Positions 8,888-17,348 are shown, numbered from the stretch's first letter. The stretch: 64,000 nucleotides of DNA from CAVSUR01 sp963846005 (GCA_963846005.1 CAWJUH010000001.1:744001-808000), one strand, 5' to 3'. Numbers and translations are program-made. Notes: generated by a model not told the origin, from the letters alone.

Positions 8888-10526
8888 ATGGTGGACATGG
8901 ACTACATGACGCGCTTCCCCGTCTCATCCAGTGCTCCCGCCGCGCCCGCCGCGCCCGCCGCGCCCGCCGGGCCCGCTTCCCCGGCCGGGCCTGCCCGGCC
9001 TGGCCGCCCGCCGCGGCGGCCCGGCCCGGGCTGCTCCGGCGGGCCGCCCGCGGCGGCTGGCCCGGCATCGGGCTGATCGCGGCCGCGGCCTTCGGCGTGG
9101 AGATGGCCGTCGAGCACCCGCTACGGCTATCACCGCGACGAGCTGTATTTCCTCGCCGCCGGACACCACCTCGCCTGGGGCTATGTCGACCAGCCGCCGC
9201 TGACCCCGCTGCTCGCCCGGGCCAGCGCGGCGCTGACCGGCGACAGCCTGATCGGGCTGCGGGCGGTCGCGGCCCTGGCGATGGCGGCGCTGGTGGTGCT
9301 GACCGGGGCCATCAGCCGCCAGCTCGGGCCGGCCGGGCCGGCCAGCTGCTGGCCGCGCTGGCCACCGCGACCTGCGCCGAGTTCCTCGGGGCTATGCACC
9401 TGCTGACCACCACGACGCCGGACTTCGTGTTCTGGGGCATCACCTTGCTGCTGGTGACCCGGCTGCTGAACAGCCGCGATCCGCGCTGGTGGCTGGCGAT
9501 CGGCGGCTGCGCGGGCCTGGCGTCGGAGGCCAAGTGGAACATCGGCTTCCTGGTGGCCGCGCTGGCGGCCGGCTTCGCCCTGACCCCGGCGCGCAAGCTG
9601 CTGGCCAGCCGCTGGCTGCTGGCCGGCGCTGCGCTGCGCGGCCGCGCTGGCCCTGCCGGACCTGCTCTGGCAGGCCGCGCACGGCTGGCCGAACCTGGCC
9701 GTCTACCACGCGCTGCAAGGCGACGCCGGGCACAACCGCGTGACCTACTGGCCGGCCCAGGTGCTGTTCACCGGGGTGGCGCTGACCCCGCTGTGGGCCA
9801 GCGGGCTGGTCTGGTCACTGCGCAGCCCGCAGGCCGCCCGGTTCCGCCCGCTGGGCATCGCCTGCGCCATCGTCATTGCGCTGCAGTTCGCACTCGGCGG
9901 CAAGCCGTACTACCCGGGCGGGGCCTACCTGTTCCTGTTCGCGGCCGGGGCGGTGCCGGCCGGGCGGTTGCTGGCGGCGCGGCGGCGCCGGCTCGGGCTG
10001 GCCCCGGCGGCGCAGACCGCGGCGGCCATGCTGATCTCGGCCGCGGTGGCCCTCCCGATCGCGATCCCGGTGCTGCCCGCCCGGGTGCTGGCCGTCGTGC
10101 CGCTGCAGAAGATCAACTACGACCTGGCCGAGACGATCGGCTGGCCGAAGCTGACCGCGCTGGTCAGCCGGGAGTACCACCAGCTGCCGCCGGTGCAGCG
10201 GGCGCGCACCACGATCCTCACCGGCAACTACGGCGAGGCCGGCGCCTTCGACCGGTACGGGCCGGCGGACGGGCTGCCTGCCGCCTACAGCGGCGCCAAC
10301 AACTTCTGGCTGTGGGGCCCGCCGCCGGCCGGCGACACCTCGGCCATCGCCGTCAACGTGGACCCGGCGCTGCTGCGCCGCGAGTTCACCCGGCGTCCGC
10401 CAGCTGGCCACGTTCCGCAACGGCCTCGGCGTCAGCGACGACGAGCAAGGCGCCCCGGTGTACCTGGCCACCGGACTGCGGACCAGCTGGCGGCAGGCCT
10501 GGCCGGCCTTCCGCGACTACTCCTGA
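8888..10526 (+). pseudogene. PMT/ArnT-like membrane glycosyltransferase, multiple frame breaks
   Basis: Coding potential for one GT39-type integral membrane mannosyl/aminoarabinosyl-transferase-like protein runs the whole length but hops frame about five times. The segments are a Pro/Ala-rich start from ATG 8888, GWPGIGLIAAAAFGVEMAV, YGYHRDELYFLAAGHHLAWG (acidic catalytic-loop region), CAEFLGAMHLLTTTTPDF with KWNIGFLVAALAAGFAL, NLAVYHALQGDAGHNRVTYW onward, and a final QLATFRNGLGVSDDEQGAPV to TGA 10526. Breaks fall near 9000-9050, 9115, 9335, 9645 and 10390. Joined length is about 545 residues. Either a decaying gene or clustered sequencing indels; every family block is still present. Confidence 0.75.
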
Positions 10527-10661
10527 CCAGGAGGACCCGTCCCGGCCGGTCCGGCCGGGCCGGCGGGGACGGCGGCCGGGCGCGAGACGATAGCCGGCTG
10601 CCGTGCCCCGCCGGTCAGATCGTCCGCCGATCGGGCCGCTGACCGAACCGACCACCCGCCG

Positions 10662-11201
10662 ATGAGACCGAAAGCCTGCCAGTTCATGCGCGCAGCCGCC
10701 GGGCTCGCCGCCCGGGCCCGTACCGCCACCCGCGGTACCCGCGGCGCGCGCGCGGCCGCGGGGGCCGGCGCTGCCGCGGCCGCGGCGCTGCTGGCCGGCT
10801 GCACGCAGCCGGCCGCGGCCGCTACGCCGATGCAGATCGGTCCCGCCTACGTCACCCAGCCCGGCCACGCCAAGTCGACCAGCGCGTACATGACCATCCA
10901 GAACAACACCAGCCGGCCCGACCGGCTGGTCGCGGCCAGCACCAGCGTCGGCGGCCAGGTCAGGTTCTACGGGCCGGGGGCCCGCGGGGCCGTGGCGGCG
11001 GTGGCAACCATCCCGATCCCGGCCGATCACACGGTCCGGCTGCGGCCGAACAGCTATCACCTGACGATCGTCGATCCCGGCCACATGACCTCGGGCCGCC
11101 AGATCACCCTGAAGCTGGTCTTCGCCCGGGCCGGGACGATCAGGATCGCCGCCAGCGTCACCAATCCGCAAAGCGGCGGCAGCAGCTACTTCCTGAACTG
11201 A
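10662..11201 (+). CDS. PCu(A)C-like lipoprotein with altered metal ligands
   Basis: 179 residues. A basic start and an Ala-rich hydrophobic segment end in a lipobox LLAGCTQP. The mature part resembles the periplasmic copper chaperone PCu(A)C/DUF461 fold: AYMTIQNNTSRPDRLVAAST, IPADHTVRLRPNSYHLTIVDP, ITLKLVFARAGTIRIAASV. In classical members the His of the YHL block is followed by a Met ligand and an upstream His/Met pair completes the site. Here that Met is Thr and the upstream pair is not evident, so copper binding is doubtful. Start ATG 10662; ATG 10686 is an alternative. Confidence 0.75.
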   Translation: MRPKACQFMRAAAGLAARARTATRGTRGARAAAGAGAAAAAALLAGCTQPAAAATPMQIGPAYVTQPGHAKSTSAYMTIQNNTSRPDRLVAASTSVGGQVRFYGPGARGAVAAVATIPIPADHTVRLRPNSYHLTIVDPGHMTSGRQITLKLVFARAGTIRIAASVTNPQSGGSSYFLN

Positions 11202-11319
11202 CCTCGGGCCCGTCCGCCGGCTCGCCGCTTCCCCGGCCTGCCGTTTCGCCCCCGGCCTCGCCGCGGGCCGGCGAGCTGACCTGGCCTGCCCGCGTCGGGC
11301 TTGCCCCGGCCAGAGTCGC

Positions 11320-11327
11320 GATATATC
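11320..11327. promoter_or_regulatory. GATATATC palindrome, possible promoter/operator
   Basis: An isolated A/T-rich 8-base palindrome in otherwise G/C-dominated DNA, about 50 bases before the DUF1707 start. TATATC at 11322-11327 could act as a -10 hexamer, with TTGCCC 15 bases upstream as a poor -35. It could equally be a regulator site. Confidence 0.3.
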
Positions 11328-11377
11328 TTCTTAGCAGCCGGGTGCAGGGCCCGGCGGTGACCGGCGAAGGACCCGCC

Positions 11378-11827
11378 ATGGCGACCGATTCAGAGCTGCG
11401 CATCGGTGACGGTGACCGGGAAGCCGCCGCGGCTGAACTGCGCGAGCACTACGCCCAGGGCCGGCTGTCCCTCGCCGAGTTCAATCAGCGGCTCGACGCG
11501 ATCTTCGCCGCCGTCACCCGGGCGGACCTGCGCCGCGTCACCGGAGACCTGCCGCACGTCATGCCGCGGCAGGTCCCGCTGCCGGCGGGCCAGGCCCAGC
11601 GGTCCCGGCAGGACGCTGGGCCTGGCCCGTCCCGGCGCGGCGGATTGTGGCTGCCGGCCGCGCTTTTCGCGCTGCTGGCCTGGATACTGCTGGCCAGCAC
11701 GCTGCTGCCCGGGCTCCGGTTCTGGCCGATGCCCGGCAAGATCGGCATCTTGCTGGCCGTCATCGCCGCGGCGCGCTGGCTGCTGCGCCTGGTCCTCGGC
11801 CGCGGCCGGCTCGGCCGCCGCCGCTAG
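11378..11827 (+). CDS. DUF1707 SHOCT-like membrane protein
   Basis: 149 residues from ATG 11378, with GAAGG upstream. The N-terminal DUF1707 domain (LRIGDGDREAAAAELREHYAQGRLSLAEFNQRLDAIFAAVTRADL, quoted in part as GDREAAAAELREHYAQGRL) is followed by a Pro/Gln/Arg linker and two membrane helices (about residues 90-112 and 117-135), ending in an Arg-rich cytosolic tail. DUF1707 is common in actinomycete membrane proteins and is thought to be a small protein-protein or oligomerisation module. The specific function is unknown. A second DUF1707 gene lies at 49109. Confidence 0.85.
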   Translation: MATDSELRIGDGDREAAAAELREHYAQGRLSLAEFNQRLDAIFAAVTRADLRRVTGDLPHVMPRQVPLPAGQAQRSRQDAGPGPSRRGGLWLPAALFALLAWILLASTLLPGLRFWPMPGKIGILLAVIAAARWLLRLVLGRGRLGRRR

Positions 11828-11960
11828 CCCTGGGGCGCCGGCCGCAAGTTGCCCGTTCCATGATCGTGGCGACTTGCCTGCGGATTCCCCGCGCAGCAGT
11901 CACCAGGATTGCGAATCGGATGCGGAAATTGCCGGGCCGGCGTGCGCTCCTGGCCGATGG

Positions 11961-13310
11961 TCAGGCCCGGGCCGGGGCCCGGAGCGGGACCACCAGATAG
12001 CGGAAGGCGCCCGGCGCCGGGGCCTGCGCGTCCTCGCCGCCGTGCTCGGCCGCCTGCCCGTCCTCGCCGCCGTGCTCGGCCGCCTGCCCGGCGCCGGCCT
12101 CCGGCGCGGCGGGCGCCCAGGTGATCAGGGCGGGCTTGGTCGGGCTGGTGAACTGCAGCCGGACCCGGCCGGGCCCGGCCGGAGCCTCGTCTTCGGCCTG
12201 GCCGGCGGCGCCGGCCTTGCGGCCGGCGCCCGGCGGGCCGGCCAGCGCGGCCGCGGCCAGTCCGTCGAGCAGGTAGTGCGGGCTGAAGGAGATCGCGGGC
12301 TCGTTGCCGGTGAACTCGGCTGGCACCGCCTCGACGGCCCGGGCCCGGCCCTCGGCGTGCGCCTCGATCACGACCTGGCCGGACCGGAAGGACAGCTGCA
12401 CCGGGCTGGCCCGCTCGGCGACCAGCGACACCCGCCGGACCGCCTCGGTGAACGGGCCGGACGGCAGCTCGGCCGTGCAGCCGAACCCGGCCGGGAACCG
12501 GGACTGGTAGCGGATGAACTCACCGCCGATCAGCCGGGCGGTCAGCCGCCGCCCGCCGCCGGTAAAGGTGATCATGCCCTCGCCCGCGGGCCGGCCGGCG
12601 GCCACGTCCGGGCGGCCCGGGCCGGGCGCCGCGGCGGCCCCCGGCTGCTGCGCCGTGCCGAAGGCCAGCTCGATCTCGGTGCCGGGGGTCATCGACCTGG
12701 CTACGTCAGCCAGTGTCCTGGCCGGGACCAGCAAGGACGCGCTCACGCCGGGCCGGGCCGGGGACCAGTGCACCTCGCTGACCGCGAGCCGGTACCGGTC
12801 GGTCGCGGCCAGCGCGATCGTGTCCCCGTCGATGTCCAGGCACACGGCGGTCAGCATCGGCAGCGTGTCGTCCCGGCTCGCCGACGGCACCACCTGCCCG
12901 GCGGCGACGGCCAGCACGGTGCCGTCGACCGTCCCGGCGGCCCGCGGCGGCTCGGGCAGCGCCGGGTATTCATCAGCGGGCAGCGACACCAGCGCGAACT
13001 CGGCGCTGCCGCAGTTCAGGCTGACCATGTCGGGACCGGTCGAGGCGAACTCGGCCGGCGCCGCGGGCAGGCTGCGGGTGATCTCGGCCAGCAGCCGTCC
13101 CGGCACCAGGACAGTGCCCGGCTCGGCCACCTCGGCCTCGATCGTGATCCGGGCCGAGACCTCGTAGTCGAAACACGACAAGGTCAGCCCGCCGGGCCCC
13201 GCCTCGATCAGCAACCCGGTCAGCACGGGCACCACCGGCCGGGTGGGCAGCGCCCGCGCCACCCACGCCACGGCCTCGCCCAGTGCATCCCGCTCGACCT
13301 TGAACTTCAC
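11961..13310 (-). CDS. dnaN: DNA polymerase III beta-clamp paralogue
   Basis: 449 residues from GTG 13310 (GAAAGAGG upstream). Three clamp-type domains are recognisable: VKFKVERDALGEAVAWVARALP, the middle block SRDDTLPMLTAVCLDIDGDT...ATDRYRLAV, and a C-terminal RYLVVPLR resembling the usual YLVMPVR end. The canonical dnaN sits next to dnaA; here there is no dnaA/recF context, so this is probably the second clamp gene that some actinomycetes carry. The C-terminal region is expanded by an acidic insert made of a duplicated 10-residue unit (AAEHGGEDGQ/AAEHGGEDAQ) just before the last strand. It could be a specialised clamp or a regulator of polymerase access. Confidence 0.87.
   Translation of the reverse strand: MKFKVERDALGEAVAWVARALPTRPVVPVLTGLLIEAGPGGLTLSCFDYEVSARITIEAEVAEPGTVLVPGRLLAEITRSLPAAPAEFASTGPDMVSLNCGSAEFALVSLPADEYPALPEPPRAAGTVDGTVLAVAAGQVVPSASRDDTLPMLTAVCLDIDGDTIALAATDRYRLAVSEVHWSPARPGVSASLLVPARTLADVARSMTPGTEIELAFGTAQQPGAAAAPGPGRPDVAAGRPAGEGMITFTGGGRRLTARLIGGEFIRYQSRFPAGFGCTAELPSGPFTEAVRRVSLVAERASPVQLSFRSGQVVIEAHAEGRARAVEAVPAEFTGNEPAISFSPHYLLDGLAAAALAGPPGAGRKAGAAGQAEDEAPAGPGRVRLQFTSPTKPALITWAPAAPEAGAGQAAEHGGEDGQAAEHGGEDAQAPAPGAFRYLVVPLRAPARA
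12031..12090. repeat. Perfect 30-bp tandem duplication inside the dnaN paralogue
   Basis: Bases 12031-12060 and 12061-12090 are identical (each begins TCCTCGCCGCCG and ends CGCCTGCCCG). In the dnaN frame each unit adds ten residues (variants of AAEHGGEDGQ). Frame is preserved. Confidence 0.97.
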
Positions 13311-13442
13311 CGCTGCCTCTTTCCTGCCCATGCCGGTTCCGCACGGCACCGTTCCGCCAGCGCCAGAACCGCCTTTCCTGACCCCGATCCTGGCACGCGG
13401 TACCGACATTCCGGGCCTGTCTTCCCGGCCGGGCAGGCAGGC

Positions 13443-13709
13443 CTACTCCTCCAGCAGGCCCGCCGGGACGCTCGCCAGCGCCGCGCCGATGGCCCGGGCC
13501 AGTTCCCGGGCCGACGCCGCGGACAGCTCGACGGCCACCCGGGCCGACGGCCCCTGCGCAGGATTGCGGAAATCGATGTTGAGCGTGTGGTCGGCGGGTG
13601 CGTGCACCGGATGGTCGAAATAGACACTGGCGTCGCTGAGGCGCAGCCAGCCAGCCGGCCCCTTGCCGCTCCCCGTGATCTTGATCTGCTCCGTCTGATA
13701 CGTGCACAT
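13443..13709 (-). CDS. DUF6295 family protein
   Basis: 88 residues; ATG at 13709. It has the family start CTYQTEQIKITGSGKG, a YFDHPVHAPADHTLNIDF block and a VAVELSAASARELARAI helix. Small, soluble, with no signal peptide. DUF6295 proteins are conserved in actinomycetes without a known role. It lies between the dienelactone hydrolase (13 bases downstream of that gene's stop) and the clamp paralogue on the same strand, so the three may share a transcript. Confidence 0.8.
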   Translation of the reverse strand: MCTYQTEQIKITGSGKGPAGWLRLSDASVYFDHPVHAPADHTLNIDFRNPAQGPSARVAVELSAASARELARAIGAALASVPAGLLEE

Positions 13710-13721
13710 TGCGCTCTCCGC

Positions 13722-14465
13722 TCAGCCCGCGAGATAGCGGCCGAAGAAGTCCCAGATCTTCTCCCAGCCGTCATTGGCGGCCTCGGGCCGGTAGGCCGTC
13801 CGGTTTACCGAGAAGAACGCGTGCCCGGCGCCGTCGTAGGTGTGGAACTCGTGCGGCTTGCCGAGGCCGTCGAGGATCTTGCTGAGCTCGGCGGTCTCGT
13901 CCGGGCCGGGGTTCTTGTCGTCGGCGCCGAACAGGCCGAGCAGCGGGCAGGACAGGCCGGCGGCCTGGTCGGCAATCGGGCCGACTCTGAGCGGGAACTC
14001 CGACGGCGGCCTGTTCACCACGAACGCGCCGTAGCAGTCCACGGCGGCATCGAACGGCAGGCTGCAGGCCGACAGGAACGACTGGCGGCCGCCGGAGCAG
14101 TAGCCGATGACGCCCGCCTTGCCGTTCGAGCCGTCCAGCGCGCGCAAGTGGCCGGCCGCGCCCCTGACGTCGCCGACCAGCCGCTCGTCCGGCACCCCGC
14201 CCGCCGCCCGCGCGGTCGCGGCCGCGTCGTCCGGGTCAGCCCCGGGCGCCTCGCGATGGTAGAGGTTGGGCATCAGCGCGGCGTAGCCGCAGGCGGCGAA
14301 CTTGCGGACGATCTCCTTGGTGGCCGAGTCGTAGCCGGGCATGTGGTGGATGACCACCACGCTGCCGAACGGCCCCGGCCCGGCAGGCTGGGCCAGGTAG
14401 GCCTCGATCTCGTCCCCGCCGTGCCCGGTGATGCTGATGGTCCTCGCGGTCAGCGCCTCATCCAT
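13722..14465 (-). CDS. Dienelactone hydrolase family alpha/beta hydrolase
   Basis: About 247 residues. The family catalytic triad is visible: nucleophile Cys in GVIGYCSGGRQSFL, Asp in LFGADDKNPGPDE and His in YDGAGHAFF. The start of the domain is ISITGHGGDEIEAYLAQP. The start codon is uncertain: ATG 14465 has GGAAAGGG 12 bases upstream, ATG 14477 is too close to it, and ATG 14495 is also in frame. Predicted to open lactone or ester bonds of small aromatic-catabolism-type substrates in the cytosol. The true substrate cannot be read from sequence. Confidence 0.9.
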   Translation of the reverse strand: MDEALTARTISITGHGGDEIEAYLAQPAGPGPFGSVVVIHHMPGYDSATKEIVRKFAACGYAALMPNLYHREAPGADPDDAAATARAAGGVPDERLVGDVRGAAGHLRALDGSNGKAGVIGYCSGGRQSFLSACSLPFDAAVDCYGAFVVNRPPSEFPLRVGPIADQAAGLSCPLLGLFGADDKNPGPDETAELSKILDGLGKPHEFHTYDGAGHAFFSVNRTAYRPEAANDGWEKIWDFFGRYLAG

Positions 14466-14667
14466 GCGCGCGCTCATCCCTTTCCGGTGGTACATCGCGA
14501 AGTAATCGGCGAGTTGCCGTCCCCAATCCTGCCAGCCGCCGTTGACGGCGTTTTGGCTGGAGCCGATCGTGGCGATAGGAGAGGATCGAAGGCGGGCCCG
14601 CGCCGATGCCCTCGCGGCGCCCGTCGCACCGCCCGCCGCGCCCTCCCCCGACCATGAAAGGAGCCCC

Positions 14668-14883
14668 ATGACCAGCACCGTCGCCATACTCGTGGTGCTG
14701 TTCCTGATCGTGGGCGCTTACCTCGGCTGGCACTCCAACCGCGCCTACGCCGCGCACGGGGACATCAAGGCGACCAAGCGGGGACGGCTGCCCGGCTTCC
14801 GCCGGACCCGGTTGCGCAGCGGCCTGATCGCGCTGGCCACCTTCATCATCCTGATCCTCGTCCTGGCCGCGCTGGTGCACTGA
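14668..14883 (+). CDS. Small two-helix membrane protein
   Basis: 71 residues from ATG 14668 with a strong AAAGGAG seven bases away. Two hydrophobic helices (about residues 4-20 and 50-68) flank a basic loop with KATKRGRLPGFRRTRLR, so the loop should face the cytosol. No family recognised. Divergent from the dienelactone hydrolase and upstream of the marR promoter region. Confidence 0.75.
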   Translation: MTSTVAILVVLFLIVGAYLGWHSNRAYAAHGDIKATKRGRLPGFRRTRLRSGLIALATFIILILVLAALVH

Positions 14884-14924
14884 GCCCCGCGCCGCGGCCG
14901 CCAGATAATTGAGCTAATAAATGA

Positions 14925-14974
14925 TTGACACACTCCAGCGTCGGGTCATATGGTTGAGGCACTCAACTATTGAG
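14925..14974 (+). promoter_or_regulatory. marR promoter with overlapping triple half-site operator
   Basis: A TTGACA -35 box at 14925-14930 and TATGGT at 14949-14954 (18-base spacing) form a plausible sigma-70 promoter. Overlapping and downstream of the -10 is a strict array: TTGAG 14954-14958, CTCAA 14962-14966, TTGAG 14970-14974, each separated by three bases, so adjacent units are inverted repeats (GTTGAG-GCA-CTCAAC is perfect). A further TTGAG is at 14909. The position fits autorepression by the MarR protein encoded 100 bases downstream. Confidence 0.65.
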
Positions 14975-15079
14975 CAGCTCAGCCACCCGCCGCCTGCCCA
15001 GCGGGCCCGGTGACCCAGGGGCCAGGCCACGGGTCGTCCGGGCGGGCGGAGGGCGCGAGCGAACAGACAGGAGAGCGCA

Positions 15080-15580
15080 GTGCACAGCCAGCCGCACGGT
15101 GACCAGGTCGAGGAGGAGATCCTCGACGCGGTGGCCGAGCTCATCGGGCGCATCATGGCGCTCGGCGAGAACATCGCCCAGCGGCTGAGCGTGCCGGGGC
15201 CCTTCGTCAAGGCGCTGCACCTGCTGGAGTGCCCGATGGCCATGAAGGACCTCGGCAAGAAGATGCACTGTGATCCGTCCTTCGTCACCGTGGTCGCCGA
15301 CATGCTGGAAAAGCGGGGGCTGGCCCGGCGGGAGGCGCACGCGGGCGACCGGCGGGTCAAGAACATCGTGCTCACCGATGAGGGCCTGGAACTGAAGCAC
15401 CGGATCGAGCACGAGATGGCAGCGCGGATGCCGTGGAGTTCCGCGCTCACCCGCGAGGAGCGGGCCGAGCTGCTGCGGCTGATCCGCAAGATGCTCCGGG
15501 CTGACCCCCCGCCCGGCGAAGCGGCCGGTTCGCCGCCGGAGGAGGCAAGCTCCCCGCGCGTCCCGGCCCCGGCCGGGTAA
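15080..15580 (+). CDS. MarR-family transcriptional regulator
   Basis: 166 residues from GTG 15080, with ACAGGAGAG upstream. Winged-helix core: MAMKDLGKKMHCDPSFVTVV is the recognition helix area, followed by the wing RREAHAGDRRVKNIVLT. The C-terminal helix for dimerisation is followed by a Pro/Ser-rich tail. It precedes an EmrB/QacA-type exporter on the same strand, the classic MarR-efflux arrangement, so it probably represses itself and the pump until a toxic ligand binds. Its promoter carries a TTGAG/CTCAA array. Confidence 0.93.
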   Translation: MHSQPHGDQVEEEILDAVAELIGRIMALGENIAQRLSVPGPFVKALHLLECPMAMKDLGKKMHCDPSFVTVVADMLEKRGLARREAHAGDRRVKNIVLTDEGLELKHRIEHEMAARMPWSSALTREERAELLRLIRKMLRADPPPGEAAGSPPEEASSPRVPAPAG

Positions 15581-15584
15581 CCCG

Positions 15585-15607
15585 CAGGCGCGCAGCCTGC
15601 GCGCCTG
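15585..15607 (+). terminator. Stem-loop after marR
   Basis: CAGGCGCGC (15585-15593), loop AGCCT, GCGCGCCTG (15599-15607): a perfect 9-bp stem five bases after the marR stop. It has no T tract, as is common in actinomycetes, and may partially separate marR from the transporter transcript. Confidence 0.55.
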
Positions 15608-15725
15608 TCAGTACCCCGCGATTAACTGAGCGCACAGACCGCAAGGCGCGAGCGCAGACTCATACGGCCGCCAGCCCGAATGACGGGCGGGCCGGACACC
15701 AACCATGCACTGAGGAGAAACACGT

Positions 15726-17348
15726 ATGCCTGCCAACACGCCCGCCACCGGACTGGGGGGCACGCCAGGCGCGACCGCTGTCGCCGACGGCCTAGCCGGC
15801 CAGCCCGGCTCTGGCGGCCGCCCGGCGCGCCAGCACCTCGGCCTGGCCCTGGTGGTGATCGCCACCGCGCAGCTGATGGTGGTGCTGGACGCCACGATCG
15901 TGAATGTCGCGCTCCCGCACATCCAGCGCGCGCTCGGGTTCTCGGGCACCAACCTGGAGTGGGTGGTGAACGCCTACGCCCTGACCTTCGGCGGCTTGCT
16001 GCTGCTCGGCGGCCGCGCCGGTGACATCCTCGGCCGCCGCCGGGTGTTCATCGCCGGGATCATCCTGTTCTCGGGCGCGTCGCTGCTCGGCGGCTTTGCC
16101 ACCAGCGAGGCCTGGCTGCTCGGCGCCCGCGCGCTGCAGGGAGTCGGCGGCGCGATCATCGCGCCGACCGCGCTGTCCCTGATCACGACCAACTTCCCGG
16201 AAGGTCCGCCGCGCAACCGGGCGATGGGCGTCTACTCGGCGATGTCGATCGGCGGCGCTGCCGTCGGCCTGATCGCCGGCGGCCTGCTGACCACCTACGC
16301 CTCCTGGCGCTGGGTCTTGTTCGTCAACGTCCCGATCGGCGTGATCGTCGCGCTGCTGGCCCCGCGGGTGCTCGGCGAGTCGGAGCGGCGGCGGGGCCGG
16401 TTCGACCTGCCGGGCGCGATCACCGGCACCGTCGGCCTGGCCGCCCTGGTCTACGGCCTGACCGAGGCCGCCGCGAGCCAGAACGGCATCACCCACTGGG
16501 GCGACACGAAGGTTCTCGTGTCGCTGGCCGTGGCCGCGGTTTCGCTTGCCGCCTTCGTCTTCATCGAATCACGCAGCGAGCACGCGCTGCTGCCGCTGCG
16601 GATCCTGGCCAACCGGAACCGGTCCGGCGCCTACCTGATCATGCTGTGCGTCGGCATGGCGATGTTCGGGATGTTCTTCTTCCTGACCATCTTCGTGCAG
16701 GGCATCTGGGGCTACTCCGCGCTCAAGGCCGGCGTGGCGTTCCTGCCCATGGTGGGGGTCATCATGGCGATGGCCGGAGTCAGCGCGGCCCTGGTCCCGC
16801 GCATCGGCGCCCGGCCGCTGATGCTGGCCGGGTCGGCGATCACTGCGGGCGGAATGTTCTGGCTGTCCCGGATCACCGAGCACTCCAGCTACGCCGGCGG
16901 CCTGCTCGGCCCGATGCTGGTCACCGCCGCGGGCCTGGGCATGCTGTTCATGCCGCTGGCGCTGGTCGCGCTGTCCAAGGTCGAGGACCGCGACGCCGGC
17001 GTGGCCTCCAGCCTGCTGAACACCGGCCAGCAGGTCGGCGGCTCGATCGGCCTGGCCGTGCTCGGCACGGTGGCCTGGACCGCCGTGGCCGACAACGCCC
17101 GGCACGCGGTCACGGCGGCCAAGACGGCGGCGACCGCGGCCGCCAAGGCCGGCCACCCGGTGCACCTGACCAGGGCCCAGATCGCCGCGGCCAGGATCTC
17201 GATCGAGCACCACGCCCTCGCGGTCGGGTTCGCCCGCGGCTTCGAGGTCTCGGCCGGGATTGCCCTGCTCGGCCTGCTGGTGGCCATCGTCGCCATCCGG
17301 GTCAAGCGCGCCGACCTGGCCGGCGTGCAGGGCCCGATGGCCGCCTAG
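15726..17348 (+). CDS. MFS drug exporter, DHA2 (EmrB/QacA) family
   Basis: 540 residues; ATG 15726 after GAGGAGAA. A Gly/Pro-rich N-terminus, then fourteen predicted helices. MFS motif A is GGRAGDILGRRRVFIAG between helices 2 and 3, and a motif-C-like LQGVGGAIIAPTALSLI lies in helix 5. The Asp in VVLDATIVNVALPHIQ is the membrane-embedded acidic residue typical of proton-coupled DHA2 pumps. Likely exports cationic or hydrophobic drugs in exchange for protons, under the upstream MarR. It ends at a strong terminator. Confidence 0.94.
   Translation: MPANTPATGLGGTPGATAVADGLAGQPGSGGRPARQHLGLALVVIATAQLMVVLDATIVNVALPHIQRALGFSGTNLEWVVNAYALTFGGLLLLGGRAGDILGRRRVFIAGIILFSGASLLGGFATSEAWLLGARALQGVGGAIIAPTALSLITTNFPEGPPRNRAMGVYSAMSIGGAAVGLIAGGLLTTYASWRWVLFVNVPIGVIVALLAPRVLGESERRRGRFDLPGAITGTVGLAALVYGLTEAAASQNGITHWGDTKVLVSLAVAAVSLAAFVFIESRSEHALLPLRILANRNRSGAYLIMLCVGMAMFGMFFFLTIFVQGIWGYSALKAGVAFLPMVGVIMAMAGVSAALVPRIGARPLMLAGSAITAGGMFWLSRITEHSSYAGGLLGPMLVTAAGLGMLFMPLALVALSKVEDRDAGVASSLLNTGQQVGGSIGLAVLGTVAWTAVADNARHAVTAAKTAATAAAKAGHPVHLTRAQIAAARISIEHHALAVGFARGFEVSAGIALLGLLVAIVAIRVKRADLAGVQGPMAA

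Noticed and set aside
8935..8970. CGCCCGCCG tandem run at the glycosyltransferase start considered as a mobile-element edge
   Set aside because: Simple low-complexity coding for Ala/Pro, with nothing mobile around it.
11406..14657. A 1083-codon open frame on the plus strand opposite the clamp paralogue, DUF6295 and hydrolase genes
   Set aside because: Antisense to three genes with clear family motifs; its sequence is Arg/Gly/Pro/Ala low complexity, as expected from high-G+C antisense frames.
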